Shown: positions 1-5,150 of the stretch, piece by piece
How positions within the stretch are numbered: position 1 is the first letter of the stretch
Layout: each line of letters begins with the position of its first letter
Assembly (NCBI GenBank): GCA_035259145.1
Contig: DATFWQ010000198.1
Span: 1 to 6,999, forward strand
From: CF-161 sp035259145
Lineage (GTDB): Bacteria; Chloroflexota; Dormibacteria; Dormibacterales; Dormibacteraceae
Direction: 5' to 3'
DNA length: 6,999 nt
Made by a program: the position numbers and the translations under genes
Notes under the pieces: model-generated
What the model saw: the letters and a program-made list of their open reading frames with translations, nothing else
What the model was told of the DNA's origin: nothing
Databases searched by the model: none

Positions 1-476
1 CTGGAGACAGCCGGGGCGCTCGAGAGCGCCTCCGGACGCCGAATGTAGATCGCTGTCAGCGTGGTCGTGGCCAGCGCCACCAGCGAGATGCCGAAATGAA
101 GCGCCAGAACGACCGGCTGCTGCGGATACTTGACGGCCCACGCGCCCATGCCGGCCTGAAGGAAGAGGAAGCCGAGCATCAGCGGCGCCAGAACCTGCAC
201 CGGCCGCCGGCGGCCATACAGCAACAGCACCGCTCCGGTGAGCGCGACGATCAGAACGCCTTCGACTCCGGTCACGGCGCGGTGGCTGAATTCGATCGCG
301 GCCGCAAGCGCGAAGTCAGGGACGAACTTGCCGTTGCATAGTGGCCAGTCGCGGCCACACCCCTCGGCAGAGCCGGTTGTGGTCACGGTAGCGCCCATCA
401 CCAGGACCGCGAACATGCCCACGGCGGACGCGGCGCCGAGCCAGAAGACCGTGGTCCTCAGCCGCTGCGATCGCAT
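1..476 (-). CDS. ctaA: Heme A synthase, CtaA/COX15 family (partial, C-terminus beyond left edge)
   Basis: This membrane enzyme oxidises the C8 methyl group of heme O to the formyl group of heme A, the cofactor of aa3-type cytochrome oxidases. I translated 158 codons on the minus strand before the gene runs off the left edge; the family is usually about 300 residues, so roughly half is visible. The first transmembrane helix (about residues 11-32) leads into the motif TTTGSAEGCGRDWPLC, with cysteines C40 and C47. E62 and H65 lie in EFSHR, and H127 follows near a further helix. The cysteine, glutamate and histidine spacing matches Bacillus subtilis CtaA (C35, C42, E57, H60, H123): the disulfide pair and the N-terminal heme ligands. 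Further helices lie at about 70-88, 96-114 and 121-146. The start is ATG at 476. A GTG directly before it (479-477) is in frame and sits 6 nt behind a TANNNT box, so a leaderless start one codon earlier is possible. The gene is transcribed divergently from the hydrolase at 588. Confidence 0.93.
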   Translation of the reverse strand, partial: MRSQRLRTTVFWLGAASAVGMFAVLVMGATVTTTGSAEGCGRDWPLCNGKFVPDFALAAAIEFSHRAVTGVEGVLIVALTGAVLLLYGRRRPVQVLAPLMLGFLFLQAGMGAWAVKYPQQPVVLALHFGISLVALATTTLTAIYIRRPEALSSAPAVS

Positions 477-485
477 CACGGTCGC

Positions 486-491
486 AGGTTA
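486..491 (-). promoter_or_regulatory. Candidate -10 box (TAACCT) of heme A synthase gene
   Basis: Reading the minus strand, TAACCT fits the actinobacterial-type -10 pattern TANNNT. Six nucleotides separate it from the GTG at 479, which lies directly before the ATG at 476. This places the expected transcription start at or next to the start codon, as in leaderless mRNAs. No clear -35 hexamer is visible. The call rests on pattern and position only. Confidence 0.3.
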
Positions 492-525
492 CCGAACCGC
501 GGTGCCTGAACCTGTGCGCAGCGCG

Positions 526-558
526 ATCACCCGCCTTCGCCCGAAGCCGGCCGGTGAT
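526..558. repeat. Nested inverted repeat in divergent ctaA/hydrolase promoter region
   Basis: ATCACC at 526-531 is the reverse complement of GGTGAT at 553-558. Inside this pair, CTTCG at 535-539 faces CGAAG at 542-546. The element lies in the 111-bp gap between two divergent genes, just upstream of the hydrolase start. It could be an operator, or a hairpin in a transcript. I see no link to a named regulator. Confidence 0.3.
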
Positions 559-580
559 GCAACCCTCGAGAGAGACTGGC

Positions 581-586
581 TATCGT
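581..586 (+). promoter_or_regulatory. Candidate -10 box (TATCGT) of hydrolase-carbonic anhydrase operon
   Basis: TATCGT fits TANNNT and lies 7 nt before the in-frame GTG at 594. It ends only 1 nt before the GTG at 588. If it is the -10 element, the mRNA would be leaderless and translation would begin at 594 rather than 588. No good -35 match is visible. Confidence 0.3.
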
Positions 587-587
587 T

Positions 588-1343
588 GTGCCCGTGAGGG
601 AGCACCGACCGCTGATCGCGGTGACCACAGGCAACCGGCCTGACCGCGGTGGCATGCCCCGGCTGGCCGTCAACCGCTCCTACGTCAGCGCGCTCCAGGC
701 GGCCGGCGCGGACGTGGTGCTGCTGCCGCCCGCGCCATCAGGCCAGCCGCCTGCGGCGCCGGCGCTGCTCGATCGGCTGGACGGCGTCTTGATGCCAGGT
801 GGGGCGGACGTGAATCCGGAGCGCTACGGCGAGGCGCCCACCGAAGGGCTCGGCGATGTCGACGACGACCTGGACACGCTGGAGCTGGCCCTGGTCCGGG
901 CCGCTATCGACCGCGGACTGCCCGTGTTTGGCATATGCCGCGGCCACCAGGTTGTCAACGTGGCGATGCGCGGAACTCTGTACCAGGACATCGTCCGGGA
1001 CGGGCTGAGCGGCCTGTCGCACACTACCGATCCTGCGCTGGGTCGCGATCACCTGGCGCACGTGATCGAAATCCGAGCCGGCAGCAGGCTGCATGCGCTG
1101 GTTGGGGCCGGCCGGCTCGAGGTCAACAGCTTCCACCACCAGGCTGTGCGCGCGGTTGCACCCGACCTCGGCGTCAGCGCGGTGAGCGCTGTCGACGGGG
1201 TGATCGAGGGTCTGGAGTCGGCGGACGGGCGCATCTTGACGGTCCAGTGCCATCCGGAGGAGCTCACCAACCACGACTGGGCGAGAGCACTCTTCAGCGG
1301 CTTCGTGGCCGCCGCCGGCGCCGGGGTCGCCCACCTCCGATGA
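588..1343 (+). CDS. Class I glutamine amidotransferase-like hydrolase (peptidase C26, gamma-Glu-GABA hydrolase family)
   Basis: This is a cytoplasmic protein of the family that includes PuuD, which cleaves gamma-glutamyl-gamma-aminobutyrate to GABA and glutamate. Its own substrate is unknown. The 251 residues are close to the roughly 250 usual for the family. Visible motifs are LMPGGADVNPERYGE (68-82), the nucleophile elbow GICRGHQ with C117, VNSFHHQAV (179-187), and VQCHPEE with H222 and E224 completing the Cys-His-Glu triad. There is no synthetase or transferase domain, so it acts as a free-standing hydrolase. The GTG start at 588 gives the full family N-terminus. GTG at 594 is equally plausible and lies 7 nt behind a TANNNT box; GAGAGAGA at 568-575 is a poorly spaced ribosome site for 588. 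The stop codon overlaps the start of the carbonic anhydrase gene by 4 bp. Without polyamine genes nearby, calling it puuD would be overreach. Confidence 0.9.
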   Translation: MPVREHRPLIAVTTGNRPDRGGMPRLAVNRSYVSALQAAGADVVLLPPAPSGQPPAAPALLDRLDGVLMPGGADVNPERYGEAPTEGLGDVDDDLDTLELALVRAAIDRGLPVFGICRGHQVVNVAMRGTLYQDIVRDGLSGLSHTTDPALGRDHLAHVIEIRAGSRLHALVGAGRLEVNSFHHQAVRAVAPDLGVSAVSAVDGVIEGLESADGRILTVQCHPEELTNHDWARALFSGFVAAAGAGVAHLR

Positions 1344-1831
1344 GCCACATCGACCTGCTGCTTCTGAACAACCACACGTACGCGGCGTCCTTCACCAAGG
1401 GCTACCTCTCCCACCGACCCTCACGCCCGATCGCGATCGTCACCTGCATGGACGCCCGCATCGACGTTCATCGCGCCCTTGGCCTGGAGGAGGGCGAGGT
1501 GCACGTCATCCGCAACGCAGGCGGTGTGGTGACCGAGGACGTCATCCGATCCTTGTTGATCTCACAGAGGCTGCTCGGCACGCGGGAAGTGATGGTCGTC
1601 CACCACACCAATTGCGGGATGCAAACCTTCACGGACGACGGGATGAAGCGGCAGATCGAAGCCGAGACCGGCATCCGGCCGCCGTTCGCGCTCGAGGCCT
1701 TTCCCGACCTCGAGCAGGACGTCCGCCAGTCGATCACGCGCGTCAAAGCCAGCCCCTTCGTGAGCCACAAGGACGCTGTGCGGGGCTTCATCTACGACGT
1801 CGGCCGCGGCACGGTCCAGGAAGTCCGGTAG
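1340..1831 (+). CDS. Beta-carbonic anhydrase (Rv1284-like)
   Basis: Beta-carbonic anhydrase is a zinc enzyme that interconverts CO2 and bicarbonate in the cytoplasm. The 163-residue product contains CMDAR with zinc ligand C36 and the Asp-Arg dyad D38/R40, then HVIRNAGG (55-62), IRSLLISQRLLGTRE (69-83), and HHTNCG supplying zinc ligands H89 and C92. The dyad is intact, as required for the open active site. Length, motif order and many flanking residues (ETGIRP, FTDD, the C-terminal RGF segment) closely match what I recall of M. tuberculosis Rv1284 (canA/mtcA1); this is recognition from memory, not an alignment. The start is ATG at 1340, which shares ATGA with the stop of the upstream hydrolase. 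No ribosome-binding site precedes it, so translation probably depends on coupling. A longer open frame from 935 lies out of frame over the hydrolase and is not coding. The convergent ABC permease gene ends 65 bp downstream. Confidence 0.95.
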   Translation: MSHIDLLLLNNHTYAASFTKGYLSHRPSRPIAIVTCMDARIDVHRALGLEEGEVHVIRNAGGVVTEDVIRSLLISQRLLGTREVMVVHHTNCGMQTFTDDGMKRQIEAETGIRPPFALEAFPDLEQDVRQSITRVKASPFVSHKDAVRGFIYDVGRGTVQEVR

Positions 1832-1880
1832 GCGAGGCGCGGCTTTGCCCGGCAACAAGGGGCCCACCTGGTGGCCCGAG

Positions 1881-1907
1881 CCGGCGAGCGCTGCGGTCAC
1901 TCGCCGG
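1881..1907. terminator. GC-rich inverted repeat at convergent junction, possible bidirectional terminator
   Basis: CCGGCGAG at 1881-1888 and CTCGCCGG at 1900-1907 form a perfect 8-bp stem with an 11-nt loop. It lies between the ends of the convergent carbonic anhydrase and ABC permease genes and covers the permease stop codon (1897-1899). No T-tract follows on either strand, so it is not a textbook intrinsic terminator, although GC-rich bacteria often use hairpins without one. A second imperfect repeat lies at about 1859-1877. Confidence 0.35.
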
Positions 1908-2751
1908 TCAGGCCCCAGCGGCTCCGCACCTCTCGTTCGACCAGGCCGAACAGGCCGTCGACAAGCATGCCGATGATCAGGATGACGACCATTGCGGCCA
2001 GCAATCCGGCGGCATCCGAGAATTCCCGCGCAAACTGAAGTCGAGCGCCCAGCGACGGCCGGTTCCCCAGGACCACGAGCAGCTCGCCTGCCATCAGGCT
2101 TCGCCAGGCGAATGCCCATCCCTGCTTGAGGCCGCCGAGGAATGCGGGCAAGGAGGCGGGCAGCACGACGTGCCGGTAGAGCCAGATGCTGCGCGCGCCC
2201 ATCACCCGGCCGCAGCGGAGGAGCACCGGCGGGATATTGTCGATGCCTGTGATGAGCCCGTTTGCCACAGCCGGCGCCGCTCCCAGGAGCACAACGAAGA
2301 TGATCGCGGTCTCGTTGAGACCGAACAAGAGGATGGCGAGCGGAAACCAGGCGATCGAGGGCATGGATTGCACCCCGGTGATCAGCGAGCCGCAGGCTCG
2401 GCGAAGCGGCCGGTTGCGAGCCACGACCGCGCCAATCAATCCACCACCGGCGACCGCCAGACCGTAACCGGCGAGCGCTCGCTGAAGCGTGATGGCGACA
2501 GCCTCGTGGAAGGCCGGCTGACCAGCGTCGATCAGGAGGCGGCTGAAGACGACCTTCGGACCGGGCAGCAGGTAGTCGGGACGCCATCCGCTCAGGACGA
2601 CCAGCTGCCAGGCCGCCAGGGCGATGAGGGCGCCGCCGAGAGCCGGCCACACAGCCGACCACACACGCACCGCTCTTGATCGCGGCGGCGGTGAAGCCAG
2701 CTCGAGCGCGTCCAGGCCGGCCAGCTCGCGGTCCATCGCAAGCGGCCTCAC
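1897..2751 (-). CDS. ABC transporter permease, SsuC/TauC/NrtB type
   Basis: This is the membrane-spanning subunit of a NitT/TauT-type importer and probably works as a homodimer. Its 284 residues suit the family. About six hydrophobic segments are seen, near residues 36-54, 92-110, 130-144, 147-165, 211-229 and 247-268. The cytoplasmic coupling (EAA) loop is clear at about 181-207: GRVMGARSIWLYRHVVLP followed by LPAFLGGLKQG, matching the binding-protein-dependent permease family. The GTG start at 2751 shares GTGA with the stop of the ATPase gene, suggesting coupling. An in-frame ATG at 2736 (sixth codon) is an alternative start. It is the last gene of the three-gene importer operon and ends against the convergent carbonic anhydrase gene. 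The substrate cannot be told from this subunit. Confidence 0.93.
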   Translation of the reverse strand: MRPLAMDRELAGLDALELASPPPRSRAVRVWSAVWPALGGALIALAAWQLVVLSGWRPDYLLPGPKVVFSRLLIDAGQPAFHEAVAITLQRALAGYGLAVAGGGLIGAVVARNRPLRRACGSLITGVQSMPSIAWFPLAILLFGLNETAIIFVVLLGAAPAVANGLITGIDNIPPVLLRCGRVMGARSIWLYRHVVLPASLPAFLGGLKQGWAFAWRSLMAGELLVVLGNRPSLGARLQFAREFSDAAGLLAAMVVILIIGMLVDGLFGLVEREVRSRWGLTGE

Positions 2752-3578
2752 CCTCGGGGCCCCCGCGAAACCAGAGATTCCGTGGGGTGGGACAGGCCAT
2801 GGGCTCGAACCTCCGATCGGAGTCGATCACTGATCTCAGCCGCAACGTTGGCCACGAGGGCAGAGTCCGTCCGGCGAGGGCGGTTCAGCGTCACCCGGAT
2901 CTCGGCGGCCACGCTGCCTGGCCGGCTCGTGAACACGACCACGCGATCCCCGAGCCTCACGGCTTCCCGAGGGTTGTGGGTCACGAAGAGAACTGTCAGG
3001 GAGCGTTCACGCCAGATCGTCTCGAGCTCGTCGTGCAGGAGGTCGCGCGTAATCGCGTCGAGCGCGCCAAACGGCTCGTCCATCAGCAGGATGTCCGCCT
3101 CCTGTGCCAGCGCCCGCGCGAGCGCTACCCGCTGCCGCATGCCGCCCGACAGCTCATGGGGCCGTCGCTGTGCGAACCCGTCAAGGCGCACGAGCCGCAA
3201 AAGCTCCAGCGCCCGGCGCCGGCGCTCTGTCCTGGCGAGGCCACGCAGGCGCAGGGCCAGCTCTACGTTTCCAGCCGCTGTCAGCCACGGGAAAAGAGCC
3301 CCGTCCTGGAAGAGGAGCGCGCATCTAGTGCCACCGCTGTCGATGTGCCCGGCGCTCGGCTGCTCAAGACCCGCCAGCAGGTTTAGCAGCGTGCTCTTGC
3401 CGGATCCGGAAGCGCCCACCAGGCAGACGAATTCGCCCCTGTTCAGTTCCAGCGAGACCTGATGTAGGGCGAGGATCGCCGAACGCCCCTGTCCGAACAC
3501 CTTCGATACGCCATCGACGCGCACCGCGACTTCCCGCTGCGAGTCGACCCCGACGTCTGGCAGGGCTTGGAGGCTCAT
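2748..3578 (-). CDS. ABC transporter ATP-binding protein, SsuB/TauB/NrtD type
   Basis: This cytoplasmic ATPase powers the NitT/TauT-type importer. The 276-residue product has all the ATPase elements: Walker A GASGSGKST (55-63), Q-loop Q91 in LFQDGALFPWLT, signature LSGGMRQR (143-150), Walker B ILLMDE (163-168), D-loop GALD (171-174) and switch histidine H201 in VTHN. The PWLT segment after the Q-loop is typical of the nitrate/sulfonate/taurine branch. The ATG at 3578 overlaps the stop of the binding-protein gene as ATGA, and a run of G just upstream may serve as a weak ribosome site. A longer open frame reaching 4019 overlaps the binding-protein gene and is not coding. After about residue 230 the C-terminal tail is rich in charged residues and has no recognised domain. 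Confidence 0.95.
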   Translation of the reverse strand: MSLQALPDVGVDSQREVAVRVDGVSKVFGQGRSAILALHQVSLELNRGEFVCLVGASGSGKSTLLNLLAGLEQPSAGHIDSGGTRCALLFQDGALFPWLTAAGNVELALRLRGLARTERRRRALELLRLVRLDGFAQRRPHELSGGMRQRVALARALAQEADILLMDEPFGALDAITRDLLHDELETIWRERSLTVLFVTHNPREAVRLGDRVVVFTSRPGSVAAEIRVTLNRPRRTDSALVANVAAEISDRLRSEVRAHGLSHPTESLVSRGPRG

Positions 3579-4738
3579 AGCCCCATCACTGTGGGTTCGC
3601 CCTGCGACGCCAGTGACTGGTTCAGCAGCGACGGGTCGAAGATGCCGCGGAGGTCCACGCGCGGCAGCAGCCCGACCTGGGAGGCGTGTTGGGCTGAATC
3701 CCTGAGCGAGGCCGCGATGGGATCGTTGGTGAAGGTGAGGCGCGTCCAGGCCCTGGCCACGATCTGGTCCGACAGCGGCCTGCCCGTAATCTCGTTGATT
3801 GAGGCGCTGGCGAGGCGCTGGGCGTCGGCCGGCTGGGAGTTGACGAACGCGTTGGACCGGACCTGGCCCTCGATGAGCCTGCGCACCACGCCCGCGTGCT
3901 GACGAAGGTACTCGGTCCGTACCACGAGCAGTGTGGTCGCGAACAGGCCATCGGGCCAGAGGTCGCGCTCGTCCAGGAGCACCTTGCCGCCCCCTTCGAG
4001 AACGAGTCGCGTCGCCCACGGCTCCGGCACCCAGGCGCCGTCGATCTGACCGGCTCGAAAGGTCTGCAGCGTCTGGGCGTTGTCCTGCGGGTGGATGGAG
4101 ACGTCACCACCGCCTTCGAGCGTGGTCTTCAGGCCGTTGCGTGACAACCAGTAACGCAGGGCGACGTCCTGCGTATTGCCCAACTGCGGAGTGGCCAGCC
4201 TCTTGCCCCTGAGATCGGTGAGCGATGTGATGCCCGGCTTGACGACCAGCGATGCACCCCCCGAGCTGGCGCCCGAGACGATCCTGACGGCCCGGCCGTG
4301 TGACTGCGTGAAGGCGTTGATGGCTGGATTTGGGCCGATGTAGGTGGCGTCGATGGAGTTGGATAGGAGCGCTGTGACTGCCTCTGGGCCGGCGCTGAAC
4401 GTCGCGGTTCTAAGCCCTATGTCCGGGCCGAGCGCAGTCGCGAAGAACCCCTGCCGAAGACCCACCAACGCCGTGGCGTGGGTGAGGTTGGCTGAGAGTC
4501 CGAGCCGGAGGTCCACGTGCTCCTGTGGTGATGCCGCCAGGCCCGCGCTCCCGCCACACGCCGTCACCAGCAGTCCGAACAGCGCCGCCAGGAGCCGGGC
4601 GCCTGTGGACCGGAATCCCCAGCCTCCCGGCCAGACGCCCTCTACGTTCGACCAGAGCCTGCGGTCGGAGTTCAGGTCTGTGATGGCGCCGAGCAGTATC
4701 GACAGCTCGCGCCTGACAAACGAGATGAACGGTGCCAT
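3575..4738 (-). CDS. NitT/TauT-type ABC transporter substrate-binding lipoprotein
   Basis: This extracytoplasmic lipoprotein captures the ligand for the importer encoded downstream. A hydrophobic stretch at about 48-60 ends in lipobox VTAC with C61, then a Gly/Ser/Ala linker, so the mature protein should begin at C61. The periplasmic-binding fold follows: DLRLGLSANLTHATALVG (76-93), YIGPNPAINAF (133-143), SGGASLVV (159-166), LRGKRLATPQLGNTQD (176-191) and GAWVPEPWATRL (234-245). All are familiar in the SsuA/NMT1-like family. At 387 residues it is longer than usual because about 47 residues precede the hydrophobic core. No ATG, GTG or TTG lies in frame between 4738 and the lipobox, so the ATG at 4738, with AAGGAAG just upstream, is the only conventional start. 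Nitrate, sulfonate, taurine, pyrimidine precursors and other ligands remain possible. It is the first gene of the operon. Confidence 0.92.
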   Translation of the reverse strand: MAPFISFVRRELSILLGAITDLNSDRRLWSNVEGVWPGGWGFRSTGARLLAALFGLLVTACGGSAGLAASPQEHVDLRLGLSANLTHATALVGLRQGFFATALGPDIGLRTATFSAGPEAVTALLSNSIDATYIGPNPAINAFTQSHGRAVRIVSGASSGGASLVVKPGITSLTDLRGKRLATPQLGNTQDVALRYWLSRNGLKTTLEGGGDVSIHPQDNAQTLQTFRAGQIDGAWVPEPWATRLVLEGGGKVLLDERDLWPDGLFATTLLVVRTEYLRQHAGVVRRLIEGQVRSNAFVNSQPADAQRLASASINEITGRPLSDQIVARAWTRLTFTNDPIAASLRDSAQHASQVGLLPRVDLRGIFDPSLLNQSLASQGEPTVMGL

Positions 4739-4740
4739 TG

Positions 4741-4747
4741 CTTCCTT
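4741..4747 (-). promoter_or_regulatory. Ribosome-binding site of substrate-binding protein gene
   Basis: On the minus strand AAGGAAG lies 2 nt before the ATG at 4738, with its AAGGA core spaced 4 nt away. It is a close but plausible Shine-Dalgarno sequence. It supports 4738 as the start despite the long N-terminal extension before the lipobox, and it shows that this operon has a leader, unlike several neighbours. Confidence 0.45.
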
Positions 4748-4763
4748 CGCCTGTTTGCTACGT

Positions 4764-4780
4764 CCGGCGGAATGCGCCGG
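4764..4780. repeat. Perfect 6-bp hairpin just upstream of importer operon start
   Basis: CCGGCG (4764-4769) and CGCCGG (4775-4780) flank a 5-nt loop. On the minus strand the hairpin ends 25 nt before the ATG of the binding-protein gene, so it would sit in its mRNA leader close to the ribosome-binding site. It could modulate translation or protect the transcript. No known riboswitch class was recognised. Confidence 0.35.
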
Positions 4781-4834
4781 TCTCCAGCCATAACTTCGCC
4801 CCGGACTGCTGAAGAGGAGGTCCGCGAGCGGGGA

Positions 4835-4851
4835 CGCGCCCGCCGGGCGCG
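4835..4851. repeat. Perfect 7-bp GC-only hairpin in intergenic region
   Basis: CGCGCCC (4835-4841) and GGGCGCG (4845-4851) flank a 3-nt loop GCC, giving a very stable stem on either strand. There is no T-tract after it. It could be an attenuator or leader hairpin for the minus-strand importer operon, or an operator. The function is unknown. Confidence 0.35.
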
Positions 4852-4928
4852 CTACCTAACAGGTGAAGGTCGTGAAGCGCATGAAGTCGACCTCTCGGCG
4901 CCGTGTGAGCAGCCATCGACGCTGCGAG

Positions 4929-4942
4929 GTGATCGACATCAC
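4929..4942. promoter_or_regulatory. Short inverted repeat, possible operator
   Basis: GTGAT and ATCAC are exact reverse complements separated by CGAC. The repeat lies 7 nt downstream, on the minus strand, of TAAGCT (4955-4950), a possible -10 box for the importer operon, so it would overlap the transcription start. Dyads of this size arise by chance in a region this long, so the call is tentative. Confidence 0.18.
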
Positions 4943-5137
4943 GACAATCAGCTTAGCAAGACGGCGGCCCAGACCCCGCCTTGCGCGTCCTGCGGCGCTC
5001 CCGGCATCCAGCGGCAACTAATCTACCGGTGATCGATGGCGGAACCCGTTCGGAGGAAGGTACCGGTGGCCGGCGCCGAGCTCGAGGTCCTCATTGGCGG
5101 TCGGGCTGTGAGCCGCACGCTGGCGCCTGCTTAGCCG

Positions 5138-5143
5138 TAACTT
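5138..5143 (+). promoter_or_regulatory. Candidate -10 box (TAACTT) of ligD operon
   Basis: TAACTT fits TANNNT and lies 7 nt before the ATG at 5151, placing the expected transcription start at the start codon. No Shine-Dalgarno sequence precedes this ATG, which agrees with a leaderless mRNA. The TTG at 5142 and GTG at 5145 overlap or directly follow the box, so they would be poor starts under this model. Confidence 0.33.
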
Positions 5144-5150
5144 GGTGCCC

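Larger units (their letters stand above)
4739..5150. other. Divergent intergenic region between importer operon and ligD locus
   Basis: About 410 bp separate the binding-protein gene from the ligase gene. The open frames inside it (for example plus-strand 4772-5032 and 5036-5134) have no family motifs and poor start signals, so I call no gene. It contains perfect inverted repeats at 4764-4780 and 4835-4851, a short inverted repeat GTGAT-CGAC-ATCAC at 4929-4942, and a minus-strand TAAGCT at 4950-4955 that could be a -10 box for the importer operon. I looked for the core motifs of TPP, SAM-I and mini-ykkC riboswitches by eye and did not recognise any. Confidence 0.5.

Noticed and set aside
935..1831. 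Upstream-extended carbonic anhydrase starting at 935
   Set aside because: The extra 135 residues run out of frame through the hydrolase gene. Rv1284-like proteins start where the ATG at 1340 lies.
1612..2679. Plus-strand open frame of 355 codons opposite the permease
   Set aside because: Highly polar, without domain motifs, and antisense to a clear ABC permease. It begins inside the carbonic anhydrase gene in the wrong frame.
1562..2845. Long minus-strand open frame of 427 codons across the carbonic anhydrase and permease genes
   Set aside because: It overlaps the well-supported permease in another frame, is rich in Arg/Ala/Gly/Pro, and shows no family motif: a typical GC-rich shadow frame.
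4739..4960. TPP, SAM-I or guanidine (mini-ykkC) riboswitch upstream of the importer
   Set aside because: I looked for their core sequence motifs by eye on the minus strand and did not find them. A covariance-model search would be needed to exclude divergent forms.
4772..5032. Possible small gene of 86 codons in the intergenic region
   Set aside because: Charged low-complexity start, no family motif, and no ribosome site. It covers the GC-only hairpin, which suggests chance.
5024..5068. Direct repeat TACCGGTG at 5024-5031 and 5061-5068
   Set aside because: An 8-bp repeat within about 400 bp is expected roughly once by chance, and no third copy or regulator supports it.
5036..5134. Possible 32-residue leader peptide upstream of ligD
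   Set aside because: An ATG frame ending in TAG before the ligase start, but without a ribosome site, recognisable signal or runs of regulatory codons. A frame this short is expected by chance.
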